A DNA stretch of 64,000 bases from CAVRXQ01 sp963725215 (lineage in GTDB: Bacteria; Actinomycetota; Acidimicrobiia; Acidimicrobiales; Bog-793), in assembly GCA_963725215.1 (NCBI GenBank), contig CAVRXQ010000005.1, positions 90,403 through 154,402 of the forward strand, read 5' to 3'. Shown piece after piece: positions 28,037 to 37,089 of the stretch (position 1 is its first letter; each line of letters starts with the position of its first letter). The position numbers and the translations under genes were made by a program. The notes beneath the pieces were generated by a model that saw nothing but the letters and a program-made list of their open reading frames with translations, was not told where the DNA came from and did no database searches.

Positions 28037-29073
28037 AGCGAGCTCACCCGGATCAGTGACTTGATCGCGCGCCGCTCGTCCATCGCCGCGTACGCCTCGG
28101 CGACACCGTCGAGGTCGGTCTCGAAGTCGAAGACGCGGCCGGGGTCGATCCGTCCCTCGAGAACATCCGGCATCAATTCAGGGATGTAGATGCGCGCCGG
28201 GGCGGGGCCGCCTCGCCAACCGACGTTGCGGTAGAAGATCTGATTGATCGCCACGTCGACGTCGTGTGGCGCGCCGACGATCCCGACCGTCGAACCGGCT
28301 CGCGCGATCGCAAACGCCGTCGCCACCGACTGCGCGGTGCCGACGCACTCCAACGCGGCGTCGACCCCGATGCCGCCGGTGAGCTCGAGCAGCACCGCGT
28401 TCGCGGCTTCGCCGCGTTCTGTGACGACGTCGGTCGCGCCGAACGCGCGGGCGAATATTTGGCGGGCCGGGTTTCGACTGAGGGCGATTATCCGCTCGGC
28501 GCCGAGGCGAGCCGAGGCGAGGATCGCCGAGAGTCCGACTGCGCCGTCTCCCACCACCGCGACCACGTCGCCTCTTTCGACTCCGGCGCTGACCGCTGCG
28601 TAGTGGCCGGTGCACATCACATCGGAGAGCGTGAGCAGCGACCGCAATATCTCGTCGCTGAAGCCGGAGCCCGGCACGGAAACGAGAGTGCTCGCGGCGA
28701 GGGGGACGCGAACAGCCTCTCCCTGGCCGCCGTCGATCTCGCCGTCGCCGAACGGACCACCGTTGAGACATGACAGGTAGGCGCCTTTGAGGCAGTTCGG
28801 GCAGGTGCCGTCGGTGTAGAGGAACGGGGCGATGACGAGGTCGCCGCCGCGGATACCAACGACATCGTCGCCGACGTCTTCGACGACACCGATGAACTCA
28901 TGGCCGATAGAGCCGACGGGATGGATTGACTCGCCGCGGTAGTACCAAAGGTCCGATCCGCACACGCAGCCCAGCACGACCCGCACGACGGCGTCGGTCG
29001 GCGCCTTGATGACCGGATCCGGTCGGTCACCCACCTCGATCGACCGGGGTCCCTTGAAGATCGCAGCGCGCAT
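28033..29073 (-). CDS. Zinc-dependent alcohol dehydrogenase family protein
   Basis: A 346-residue medium-chain dehydrogenase. The catalytic zinc site shows Cys in GCVCGSDLWYYRG and GHEFIGVVEDVG; a second Cys set (CPNCLKGAYLSC) is partly conserved for structural zinc, with three Cys visible where four are usual. The Rossmann loop is VVGDGAVGLSAILAS. It probably oxidises an alcohol or reduces an aldehyde with NAD(P); the substrate is unknown. ATG 29073 follows GAGGAG. It is divergent from the cupin gene and overlaps the DUF2255 gene by ATGA. Confidence 0.9.
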   Translation of the reverse strand: MRAAIFKGPRSIEVGDRPDPVIKAPTDAVVRVVLGCVCGSDLWYYRGESIHPVGSIGHEFIGVVEDVGDDVVGIRGGDLVIAPFLYTDGTCPNCLKGAYLSCLNGGPFGDGEIDGGQGEAVRVPLAASTLVSVPGSGFSDEILRSLLTLSDVMCTGHYAAVSAGVERGDVVAVVGDGAVGLSAILASARLGAERIIALSRNPARQIFARAFGATDVVTERGEAANAVLLELTGGIGVDAALECVGTAQSVATAFAIARAGSTVGIVGAPHDVDVAINQIFYRNVGWRGGPAPARIYIPELMPDVLEGRIDPGRVFDFETDLDGVAEAYAAMDERRAIKSLIRVSSL

Positions 29074-29158
29074 CGTCGTCGCTCCTCGTCGACCAACCGG
29101 TCCGACACCTGAAATACCTCACCAGAATGGGCTGTCCCGTTGAGGATTGGAGGTCGCG

Positions 29159-29566
29159 ATGGAAGTGTTACCGAATCAACCGACCGATAAAGGCCCGAGC
29201 GAGTGGTTCACCGGCGACGTCTGGATCGACGCCATCGTGAGAGGCGAAGAGCCGTCGCGCGTCCGGGTGAGCGCAGTGCGGTTTGCGCCGGGCGCCCACA
29301 CCGCGTGGCACTCCCACGCGCTCGGTCAGACGCTCTACGTCTTCGACGGCGAAGGGCGTTGTCAATCCCGAGGAGGAGAGTCCCGCAGGATCCGTTCCGG
29401 CGACATCATCTATACGCCTCCCGACGAATAGCACTGGCACGGAGCCGCACCTGATCACTTCATGTCGCATCTTTCGGTCACGGAAGGCAACGCGCAGGGG
29501 GCAAAGCCCGAGACCGACTGGGGAGGCCACGTCTTAGACGCCGACTACCGTTCCGAAGCGACGTAG
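29159..29566 (+). pseudogene. Cupin protein interrupted by an in-frame amber codon
   Basis: ATG 29159 follows GGAGGT (29148). The protein reads as a single-domain cupin of the mandelonitrile-lyase/carboxymuconolactone-associated type: metal His residues in HTAWHSHALGQTLYV, the Gly-rich SGDIIYTPPDE, then TAG at 29429-29431. The same frame continues HWHGAAPDHFMSHLSV to a second stop at 29564-29566. Relatives read GEWHWHGA here, so TAG stands exactly where TGG (Trp) is expected. The rest is intact. This is a recent nonsense mutation, a base-call error or, much less likely, read-through. Confidence 0.8.
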
Positions 29567-29683
29567 TCATACGAGAGGCGTACATCGCTGCGCCGAGCGA
29601 GGGAGCGGGTTTTCTGCGAGGCATTGCAACCCGTTGCCGTACGGTGGTCGAAATGCGCGTCCTGACATTCGTCCGACTCTGTC

Positions 29684-30691
29684 GTGGCTGAGCCCCTCGC
29701 AGAGGACCGGCCGGTGCGATGGGGAATCGTCGCGACCGGCAAGATCTCGGCGATCTTCGTCGAGGACCTCGCAATTATCCCTGACTGCGAAGTGGTCGCG
29801 GTCGGCTCGCGTAGCCGCGAAAGCGCGGACGCTTTTGCCGAGCGCTACGACATCGCGCGCGCTTACGACTCGTACGAGGCGCTCGCCGAAGACCCAGATT
29901 GCAATGTCCTCTACATCGGAGCGAGCCACAACGCGCACTACCGCGCGGCGAAAGCCGGTCTCGAAGCGGGCAAGGCGGTGTTGTGTGAGAAGCCCCTCAC
30001 GGTCAGCGCTTCCCAATCCGAAGAGCTGGTCCGCCTCGCCGAGGTTCGCCAGGTGTTCTTCATGGAGGCGATGTGGATGCGGTGCCGTCCCGGATTCGCC
30101 GATTTGAAGTCGTTGCTTTCGCGCGGCGACATCGGCGAAGTGCGAGATCTCCGTGCGGACCTCGGCTTCGTTGCCACCTCCGCACAGGCTGTCCGCCTCG
30201 AAGACCCGGCTCAGGCAGGCGGGGCCCTGCTCGACGTCGGCATCTATCCGATCACCCTGGCGTACGCGACGCTCGGCCCGCCCGCTCGGTTCCACGCCGT
30301 CGCCGATCTGCAAGACGGCTACGACCGCAGCGTCGCGATCGCGATGTCCTGGAGAAACGGCGTGACGGCGAAACTCGGCGCGTCGATTGGCGCCGCCATT
30401 GAAGGGACGGCGGTGTTCGCGGGATCGCTCGGCAGATTGACGATTCCCGCCGCATTCCACGAGATCCCGGCTCTCCACATCGACCTCCTCGACGGGACCG
30501 CGCGCGAGCTTGTTCCCGAATCGAAAGGCCGTGGCTACGTGCACGAAGCCGAGGAGGTCGTCCGCTGCCTGCGCGAGGGTCTCGTCGAGAGCCCGCTCGT
30601 TCCCTGGGCGGACTCGCTCGGAATCATGCGAATCCTCGATGAATGCCGCGCCCAGATCGGGCTCGAATATCCAGAGGCCGCATTTCGCTAA
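29684..30691 (+). CDS. Gfo/Idh/MocA family oxidoreductase
   Basis: A 335-residue NAD(P)-dependent oxidoreductase. The N-terminal Rossmann fold has GIVATGKISAIF and the EKPLTVSASQSEEL motif with the conserved Lys (near residue 103); the C-terminal alpha/beta domain includes GGALLDVGIYPI. Members act on sugars, inositols or related polyols, and this one is closest to the dihydrodiol/trans-1,2-diol dehydrogenase-like group. GTG 29684 has neither a clear -10 nor a clear ribosome site. The 117 bases before it hold nothing recognisable. Confidence 0.9.
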   Translation: MAEPLAEDRPVRWGIVATGKISAIFVEDLAIIPDCEVVAVGSRSRESADAFAERYDIARAYDSYEALAEDPDCNVLYIGASHNAHYRAAKAGLEAGKAVLCEKPLTVSASQSEELVRLAEVRQVFFMEAMWMRCRPGFADLKSLLSRGDIGEVRDLRADLGFVATSAQAVRLEDPAQAGGALLDVGIYPITLAYATLGPPARFHAVADLQDGYDRSVAIAMSWRNGVTAKLGASIGAAIEGTAVFAGSLGRLTIPAAFHEIPALHIDLLDGTARELVPESKGRGYVHEAEEVVRCLREGLVESPLVPWADSLGIMRILDECRAQIGLEYPEAAFR

Positions 30692-30781
30692 ATCGCTTCG
30701 TTTTCGTATCGATCCGTGATGGCGCGAACGGCTCGGAAATGGAACGACGAACGGCGCACGTCACTCATCTGTTCCGCGAAG

Positions 30782-30787
30782 TACGTT
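30782..30787 (+). promoter_or_regulatory. -10 element of the hydrolase gene, leaderless
   Basis: TACGTT ends 6 bases before ATG 30794, which supports that start over an upstream ATG at 30716. Confidence 0.4.
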
Positions 30788-30793
30788 GAATCG

Positions 30794-31672
30794 ATGGTTG
30801 TTCATACGACGATCGTCGATGCCAAAGACGGACGGAAGCTCTGCGTCGACTCCGGCGGAGATCCTGACGGCCCTTCGGTGCTGATCCACTGGGGTACCCC
30901 GAACTCCCGGCTCATCTACGCCCCCCTCCTGGAGGATGCGGCAAGGAACGGCGTGCACTTGCTCAGCTACGACCGGCCGGGATACGGCGGTTCGAGCCCG
31001 CACCCCGGCCGGAGGGTGGCCGATTGCGTCGAGGACGTCCGCGCCATCGCGGCCGCTTTCGGTATCGACCGCATGGCGAGCTGGGGAATATCGGGCGGCG
31101 GACCCCATGTCCTCGCGTGCGCCGCGCTCGCACCTGACCTTTTCTGTGCCGTTGCGAGCCTCGCTTCGATCGCCCCTTACGGTGCCGAAGGTCTCGACTT
31201 TTTCGCCGGGATGGGACAGGAGAACGTCGACGACATGAAGCTCTATCTCGCTGATCCTGACGCGGCGCGGAAGAAGGCGGAGGAGGACCGGGAGAAGACC
31301 CTCCAGGCAACCCCCGAGCAGTTCGCCGACCTCTGGCCGACGCTTCTTTCAGCGGCCGATGCGGCGGCGATGACGCCCGAGCTCGCCGGCTACCTCGCCG
31401 ATGCGATGCAAGCCGGACTCGCTCCCGGTGTGGAGGGTTGGTGGGAGGACGGCGTCGCGCACATGGAGTCGTGGGGTTTCGACCCCGCCGAGATCGGGAT
31501 ACCCATGCAGCTCTGGCACGGCGCCGAGGACCGGTTCGTCCCGTTCCAGCACGGACAATGGCTGGCAGAGAGGATCCCGGGCGTCGACGCCCATCTCACA
31601 GCGACCGACGGGCACCTGACCCTGCTCGGCCGCGTCCCCGAGATCCGCGAGTGGCTGCTCGCCCGGTTCTAG
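30794..31672 (+). CDS. Alpha/beta hydrolase
   Basis: A 292-residue alpha/beta-hydrolase-fold enzyme. The oxyanion segment is HWGTPNSRLIYAP, the nucleophile elbow is WGISGGGPH with the catalytic Ser, the acid lies in GAEDRFVPFQHG and the His in TDGHLTLL. A Lys/Glu-rich lid (DAARKKAEEDREKTLQA) sits in the middle. Substrate unknown; esterase or epoxide-hydrolase-like activity is possible. An upstream ATG at 30716 would add 26 poorly conserved residues. Confidence 0.88.
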   Translation: MVVHTTIVDAKDGRKLCVDSGGDPDGPSVLIHWGTPNSRLIYAPLLEDAARNGVHLLSYDRPGYGGSSPHPGRRVADCVEDVRAIAAAFGIDRMASWGISGGGPHVLACAALAPDLFCAVASLASIAPYGAEGLDFFAGMGQENVDDMKLYLADPDAARKKAEEDREKTLQATPEQFADLWPTLLSAADAAAMTPELAGYLADAMQAGLAPGVEGWWEDGVAHMESWGFDPAEIGIPMQLWHGAEDRFVPFQHGQWLAERIPGVDAHLTATDGHLTLLGRVPEIREWLLARF

Positions 31673-31761
31673 GGCGCCGCTTTCTTCTCACCTCCTTAGA
31701 TGTTCGCCGGATAGAGCACCCCGAACCGCTGACCAGCCCGGTTGGTTCCAGAGGTTGGTGT

Positions 31762-31767
31762 TAGCGT
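31762..31767 (+). promoter_or_regulatory. -10 element of the ftsK gene, leaderless
   Basis: TAGCGT (same hexamer as for dapB) ends 10 bases before GTG 31778. Confidence 0.4.
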
Positions 31768-31777
31768 TGTTCTCACT

Positions 31778-34246
31778 GTGGCTGTTGCGAAGCGTGCGGC
31801 ACCGCCGCGGAGCCGTTCGACGCGTTCGAACTCCTCGGGCAGGCCGCGACCTCGGGCGAAGCGAGCCGCCGCGCACACGAGCGCGCGTCGGTCGACGACG
31901 CGCCGTCGGATGCGTGCCGCGGAGGCGGAGCGCCACGCCGACGATGTCTACGGGTGGCTGCTGCTCGCCGTCGGTGCGCTCGGGCTGCTCGGCGTGTACT
32001 TGGACTTACTCGGTCCCGCCGGTGGCTGGGTCCACCGTTACGGCTCCGCGGCCTTTGGTTGGGGTCTCGACGTCGTCCCGATCGGTTTGCTCGTCGTCGG
32101 CTGGACACTGATCAGCGCTCGGGCGCGACGAGGTGCCGGCTTCGGGCTCGCCGCGCTGTTGGTCCTTTTGGTCGCGGCGGCCGGCCTCGGCGACCTCGCC
32201 GGTGGACACCCCGCCGTTTCAGCGTCGGCGAGAGTGGTCGGGGGCGCGGGCGGCTACGTCGGAGCGGAAATCGGTGGAGGGCTGCGAGACATCCTCGGGG
32301 CCGCCGGAGCGTCGGTGGTGCTCGTCGCGATCGCGGTCTTCGCCGCTTCTGCCTGCCTCGCCCGCACGATCGCCGAAAGCTTCGTCTCGCTCGGCCGCAT
32401 CGCGGCGTTGGTCTGGCGGGGGATCGTCGCGTTCTTCACGGTTCCAGGCGACGAGGAGTTCGAAAACGAAGCCGCGCCAACCGTGGAGGACACGAAGGTC
32501 GTCGACTGGAGCTTGGACGGGGAGGACGCGATCGGCGTCGACCAGACACACGCCCTCGCCTCGCTCGTTGCGGAGACCCGCACCGGGCGCTTCGTCGTCG
32601 GCGACGAGCTCGACGAGCCATCTGGGACCGCTGCTGTCGAGGCGCATGCCGCGGCGCCTGCTCCCGCGGTGCACGAGTACCTCGAAGCGAACTCGCAGCC
32701 CGAACAGTTAGGACTCGGCGTCGTTCCCGCGCCGAGCAACTGGACGCTTCCCCCGGCGCGGCTGTTGAAGCGCTCGAAGGAGCTCGCGACCGACCGCAGC
32801 GGCGTCGAAGAGCGCGGACGCGTGCTCGAGCGCGCGCTCGCCGCGCACGGTGTCGACACGCGGGTCAGCGGATACACCGTCGGCCCGACCGTCACGCGCT
32901 TCGAACTCGAGCTGGCGGCGGGTGTGAAGGTGGCGCGGGTCACGAGCTTGTCGAAGGACATCGCGTACGCGATGGCCTCTCCGGACGTCCGCATCCTCGC
33001 CCCGATCCCCGGACGATCGGCGATCGGCGTCGAGGTGCCGAACCACGACCGACGCCTCGTCACCTTGGGCGACGTACTCGCTTCGAACGAGGCGCGACGC
33101 GCGACCCACCCGTTGGAGGTCGCCCTTGGCCGTGACATCGCCGGGCGCCCGGTGATGGTCAACCTCGCCGAGATGCCCCACCTGCTCATAGCCGGAGCGA
33201 CGGGATCGGGAAAGTCGTCGTGCATCAACTCGATCGTCACTTCGACGATCATGCGCTCGACACCGGAGCACCTCCGGCTCATTCTCGTCGATCCGAAACG
33301 CGTCGAGCTCGGCCACTACAACGGTCTTCCTCATCTGTTGACACAAGTGGTCGTCAACCCGAAGCGCGCCGCGAACGCGATGCGGTGGGCGGTTGAAGAG
33401 ATGGAACGCCGCTACGACCTGCTGGCGGAAGTGGGGATGCGCGACATCGCCGGATTCAACGCCGCGATCGATCGCGGCGACTTGGCGGACAGCCCGCTCG
33501 ATACGCCGATGCCAGGAGATTCTGATGCGGCGGACGATCTCGAGATCGTGGACGACGTTGCACGCGGGAAGGTCTCACGCCTTCCATACATCCTCGTCAT
33601 CGTCGACGAATTGAACGACCTGATGATGGTGGCGGCGCGCGACGTCGAGGAGTCGATCTGTCGGATCGCGCAGATGGCGCGTGCGGTCGGCATCCACCTC
33701 GTCATCGCGACCCAGCGCCCGTCGGTCGACGTGATCACCGGCGTGATCAAGGCGAACATCCCGTCGCGCCTCGCGTTCTCGGTCTCGTCCCTCGCCGACT
33801 CGCGGGTGATCCTCGACCAGGCCGGTGCGGAGCGACTCGTCGGACGTGGCGACCTGTTGCTGCTCACCGCGTCCTCGAACGTTCCGCGACGCGTCCAGGC
33901 GCCATGGGTCTCAGAGGACGAGGTGCGTTCGGTCGTCGGCTACTGGCGCCGCCAGAGTGATCCGCTCTATGTGGACGGCATCGTCGGGGAGGACTCTGCC
34001 GACGGCATCGGGTCGTTCACCGGAGACGACGATGACGACGAACTGATGCGCAAGGCGATGGAGCTCGTAGTCCGTTCGCAGCTCGGCTCGACCTCGATGC
34101 TGCAGCGCAAACTGCGGGTCGGATTCGCGCGTGCCGGTCGGCTCATGGACTTGCTCGAGCAGCGCGGCATAGTCGGGCCCTCGGATGGATCGAAGGCCAG
34201 GGCGGTGCTCATGACGCCCGACGAGCTCGACGCGCTCGCGCGCTAA
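31778..34246 (+). CDS. ftsK: DNA translocase FtsK/SpoIIIE
   Basis: An 822-residue septal DNA pump. A basic N-terminus (KRAAPPRSRSTRSNSS) is followed by four membrane helices (about 50-215), a variable acidic linker, and the motor: Walker A AGATGSGKSS near 472 and Walker B YILVIVDELNDLMM. The gamma winged helix at the end (STSMLQRKLRVGFARAGRLM) reads orienting DNA sites. An acidic insert between the Walker boxes (PLDTPMPGDSDAADD) is typical of actinobacterial members. GTG 31778 is set by the -10 element; GTG 31742 would add 12 residues. Normal length for FtsK in this group. Confidence 0.95.
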   Translation: MAVAKRAAPPRSRSTRSNSSGRPRPRAKRAAAHTSARRSTTRRRMRAAEAERHADDVYGWLLLAVGALGLLGVYLDLLGPAGGWVHRYGSAAFGWGLDVVPIGLLVVGWTLISARARRGAGFGLAALLVLLVAAAGLGDLAGGHPAVSASARVVGGAGGYVGAEIGGGLRDILGAAGASVVLVAIAVFAASACLARTIAESFVSLGRIAALVWRGIVAFFTVPGDEEFENEAAPTVEDTKVVDWSLDGEDAIGVDQTHALASLVAETRTGRFVVGDELDEPSGTAAVEAHAAAPAPAVHEYLEANSQPEQLGLGVVPAPSNWTLPPARLLKRSKELATDRSGVEERGRVLERALAAHGVDTRVSGYTVGPTVTRFELELAAGVKVARVTSLSKDIAYAMASPDVRILAPIPGRSAIGVEVPNHDRRLVTLGDVLASNEARRATHPLEVALGRDIAGRPVMVNLAEMPHLLIAGATGSGKSSCINSIVTSTIMRSTPEHLRLILVDPKRVELGHYNGLPHLLTQVVVNPKRAANAMRWAVEEMERRYDLLAEVGMRDIAGFNAAIDRGDLADSPLDTPMPGDSDAADDLEIVDDVARGKVSRLPYILVIVDELNDLMMVAARDVEESICRIAQMARAVGIHLVIATQRPSVDVITGVIKANIPSRLAFSVSSLADSRVILDQAGAERLVGRGDLLLLTASSNVPRRVQAPWVSEDEVRSVVGYWRRQSDPLYVDGIVGEDSADGIGSFTGDDDDDELMRKAMELVVRSQLGSTSMLQRKLRVGFARAGRLMDLLEQRGIVGPSDGSKARAVLMTPDELDALAR

Positions 34247-34285
34247 GCGGAAGAAAGACAAGGCCGAGCAAAACCTAGAGCGGTT

Positions 34286-34804
34286 TCAGCCCATCGTTTT
34301 CGCGCCGTCGAGTGACTCTCTGATGATGTCCGCGTGTCCTGCGTGTTGCGCGGTCTCGGCGATGATGTGCAACAGCGTGCGACGCGCGCTGCGCCGAGAG
34401 CCTGGCTCGAACCATGGCGCCGGCGGAAGCAGCTGCGAGTCGTTGAGGGAGGACATCGAAAGCACGAGATCGTCGGTCCTTTTCGCGACTTCGTCGTAAC
34501 GGTTCAGCAGTGATTCGAGGGTGTCCTCGGTTTCCAAGTCGAAGGTCGCGATGTACCCGGCGATCGCGTCCTCGCTCGACCCACCCATCGCCTCTGGCCC
34601 GTGGATGATGAAGTCGACCCACTGGCGTTCGATCGCCGCGACGTGCTTCAGGATTGCTGCGAGAGACAGCGCGCTTGCGGTGGTGCGCTGGCGCGCCTGT
34701 TCGTCGGAGAGGTCGCGAACCGTGAAGCGAAGGAACCGGCGATGGGTGTCAAGCGCCTCGACGAGATCGGAGCGCTCCGTCGTATCTCCAGCGTCGTTTG
34801 GTAT
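34286..34804 (-). CDS. DUF664 (DinB-like) protein with apparent ATA start codon
   Basis: The minus strand encodes 172 residues of a DUF664 protein, a DinB-superfamily four-helix bundle whose characterised relatives are mycothiol-dependent transferases. The typical opening (PNDAGDTTERSDLVEALDTH) and SALSLAAILKHVAAIERQWV with a metal His are present, and the C-terminal LLHIIAETAQHAGHADIIRE holds further His ligands. AAGGAGG lies 5 bases before ATA (34804-34802) exactly where ATG is expected, and no other start exists before the upstream stop. An ATG at 34588 would lose the first 72 residues including part of the metal site. Confidence 0.72.
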   Translation of the reverse strand: MPNDAGDTTERSDLVEALDTHRRFLRFTVRDLSDEQARQRTTASALSLAAILKHVAAIERQWVDFIIHGPEAMGGSSEDAIAGYIATFDLETEDTLESLLNRYDEVAKRTDDLVLSMSSLNDSQLLPPAPWFEPGSRRSARRTLLHIIAETAQHAGHADIIRESLDGAKTMG

Positions 34805-34906
34805 CGGAACCTCCTTCGTCGATCGTCAGGCGCGACCGTAGCGAAGGGTCGTCGCTGTGAGGAGAGGCGTTTCGAGCACACGCCGCGGGGGGTCCGTTGC
34901 CGAGAG

Positions 34907-36536
34907 TTACGGCTCCCAGAAGCCCCGAAGCAGGCTGCCAGGGGGTTTGAGCACCGCGGAGACTCGCACCGGGTGATCCCAGACGAGCAGCCGGTACGTC
35001 CCGACGTCGTAGGTGTGCGTCGGTTTGCCGAAGGTCGCGCTCGCCGAGGCGAGGTCGACGCCGTCGCCGGGACCGACGGAGTTGTAGACGAGGAACTGGA
35101 ATTTCCGTCCCGAGTACCACGACGCGTCCGACTGTCGGTTGTCACGGACGATGCTGTCGCCGTCGTCGGCGACGACGGGACGCACGACGACCTTCTCGCG
35201 ACTTTCGACAGTCACGATCGACGAGCTCCAGTAGTCGCCGAGCCCGTCGCGGAGGCCCTTTTGCTCGAGAAAAGCCGTGAGTCCCGCGGCGGGCCGCGAG
35301 GGCCGCGACGAGTGGATGACCTCGAACGGGCCGAGCGCGAAGGCGGCGACCATGACAAGGCCGGTCGAAGCAGCGGCGATGGCTGTGCGCGTTCCGCGGA
35401 TCGAGGCTGCCGCGCGCCCCACGATTCGTGCTCCGAGGATCGAGCCGAAGACAACCGCTGGGATCAAATACCGTGCGTTGTTGACGCCCGGTCCGGAGGA
35501 AACGACGACGAAGGTGATGAGATCGGCGAAGAACGCGAGAACGAGGAGGTCGTCGACGCGGAAGGACCTGCCGACAATGGGTCTTTGACTGGCCCTGCGC
35601 ACGAGTTGGACTAGCGCCGCGATCACTCCTGTTGCGATGAGCATCGCAGCGAAGAGCCGCGCGACGTGGAAGAGCACCGAGACTTGCGGCGTTCCGGACG
35701 GGAGCCTGAGCGAGTTCACGCCGATCAGAGCGCCGAGGATGGAGCCGACGTGCGCGAGGTTCCACACCATTTGCGAGTTGCTGATCGGATCGCTTCGTTC
35801 GACCATTGCGAAGCCGCCGAACGTGTAGGCGAGGACACGAACCACGAGCGCGGCGATGACACTCGCGCCGACCGCAAAGAACGGGCGCCACGCCGAACGG
35901 TCGTTAGTCGAGCCTCGAAGGTTGAGCAAGCCCCAGACGAGGATCGGTGCGCTCCCGATCGCGAGCGTCATCGGATCTCCGAGCAACCCTGCCGCGAGTA
36001 GACCGATTGCGGCGACGAAGTTCCATCGCGTCGGCGTGCGGGTCAGTGCGATGAACGCGAGCAGGCACCACAGCGTCGTTGCTACGTGCCAGGGGCCTTG
36101 CAAGAAGAAGTACGCGAGAACAGGCCCGGGAAGCCCCAACACCGCGACGACGAAGATGCCGGCCGCCAACGCCCCTTTGCGGCCAAGTCCTCTCGCGGCG
36201 AACAGCGCGCTCGGTGATGACCGTGAACGCGGCGATTACCGACGGCACGGCGTTCATCAACGTGGCGTTGACCCCGAACAACAAGGTGGCGAGGGCGTAG
36301 AACGGCGCGTCGACGCTCCAGAACGACGCCGCGCTGAGCGCCCATCCGTGCAGGCCGACGTGGCCGTGCGACATCGCCGCGCCTTCCAATAGCACCGTCG
36401 CGCTGTCCGAATTGCCAGCGAAGATGTGCAGCGAAGCGCCGAGCAAGAGCGCGCTCAGCGCGGCGACACCTGTTGCCACCGCGATCGCGACGTACGCCGG
36501 CGAAATCGACCGATCGGAACCCTGAGCGACTCTCAT
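34907..36536 (-). CDS. Polytopic membrane protein, possible GT-C-type glycosyltransferase, frameshifted near 36213
   Basis: Joined, about 542 residues with ten or more helices and a soluble C-terminal domain of about 130 residues (from near AAGLTAFLEQKGLRDGL to the end). The layout (helices, then soluble tail) recalls GT-C glycosyltransferases acting on lipid-linked sugars, but the first-loop Asp motif is not clear, so this is a guess. ATG 36536 opens the N-terminal frame; near 36213 it moves by one extra base from TVITER to ALFAARGLGRKGALAAG. It lies 54 bases downstream of sufU on the same strand and may be read from the suf promoter. Confidence 0.62.
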
Positions 36537-36590
36537 GCTGGAACCTCGCTCGGTCTCACCGTCTCGGTCGCTGCCGGCGCGACTTCGGAT

Positions 36591-37076
36591 TCAATCGTCG
36601 TCGGCGACGCCCGACGCGATCTCGGTGAGACCCTGTTCGAGGGCGTTCCACGCGAGCGTCGCGCACTTGATCCGGACCGGGAATTTCACGACACCTTGCA
36701 GCGCGGCGAGCTCGCCGAGCGACTCGGGGTCGACGGGCTCGAGGTCGTCGTCAGCTCCGTCGAGGCCGGCTTCGTGGATCGACATCATCGACTTGAACGA
36801 ATGCTCGAGCTTCCGGATGTCCGCAATGCCTTTCCCCTTCACGGATTCCGACATCATCGACGCCGACGACTGGCTGATCGAACAGCCTTGACCTGCGACG
36901 CGGATGTCGGCGAGCCGTCCGTCTTCGACGTCCAAGTACAAGATGATCTCGTCGCCGCAGAGCGGATTGAATGCCTCGACGCGGTGCGCGGGCGGAACGG
37001 GGAGGTCGCCCCGGTTCCTCGGCGCCCGATAGTGATCGAGGATCACTTCGCGGTAGAGGTCTTCGAGCTCGTTCAC
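36591..37076 (-). CDS. sufU: Fe-S cluster scaffold/sulfur-transfer protein SufU
   Basis: A 161-residue IscU-like protein of the SufU type, which takes sulfur from SufS through a zinc-bound Cys. The three Cys and the Asp are in place: PLCGDEI (C40, D42), GQGCSISQ (C65) and IKCATLAW (C138). The insertion between the second and third Cys that marks SufU (here about 18 residues, EAGLDGADDDLEPVDPES) is present. GTG 37076 begins VNELEDLYREVI, the usual start; the frame is open upstream. It lies 13 bases after sufS. Confidence 0.93.
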   Translation of the reverse strand: MNELEDLYREVILDHYRAPRNRGDLPVPPAHRVEAFNPLCGDEIILYLDVEDGRLADIRVAGQGCSISQSSASMMSESVKGKGIADIRKLEHSFKSMMSIHEAGLDGADDDLEPVDPESLGELAALQGVVKFPVRIKCATLAWNALEQGLTEIASGVADDD

Positions 37077-37089
37077 GTCGACAGGATCC

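Noticed and set aside
29429..29431. Pyrrolysine or general amber recoding at the cupin TAG
   Set aside because: TAG is used as a normal stop by many genes here (the first binding protein, dppB, dapB), so global reassignment is excluded.
34275..34622. 115-codon minus-strand frame beginning MGRLHHPRARGDGW
   Set aside because: Out of frame with the clearly conserved DUF664 reading that occupies the same bases.
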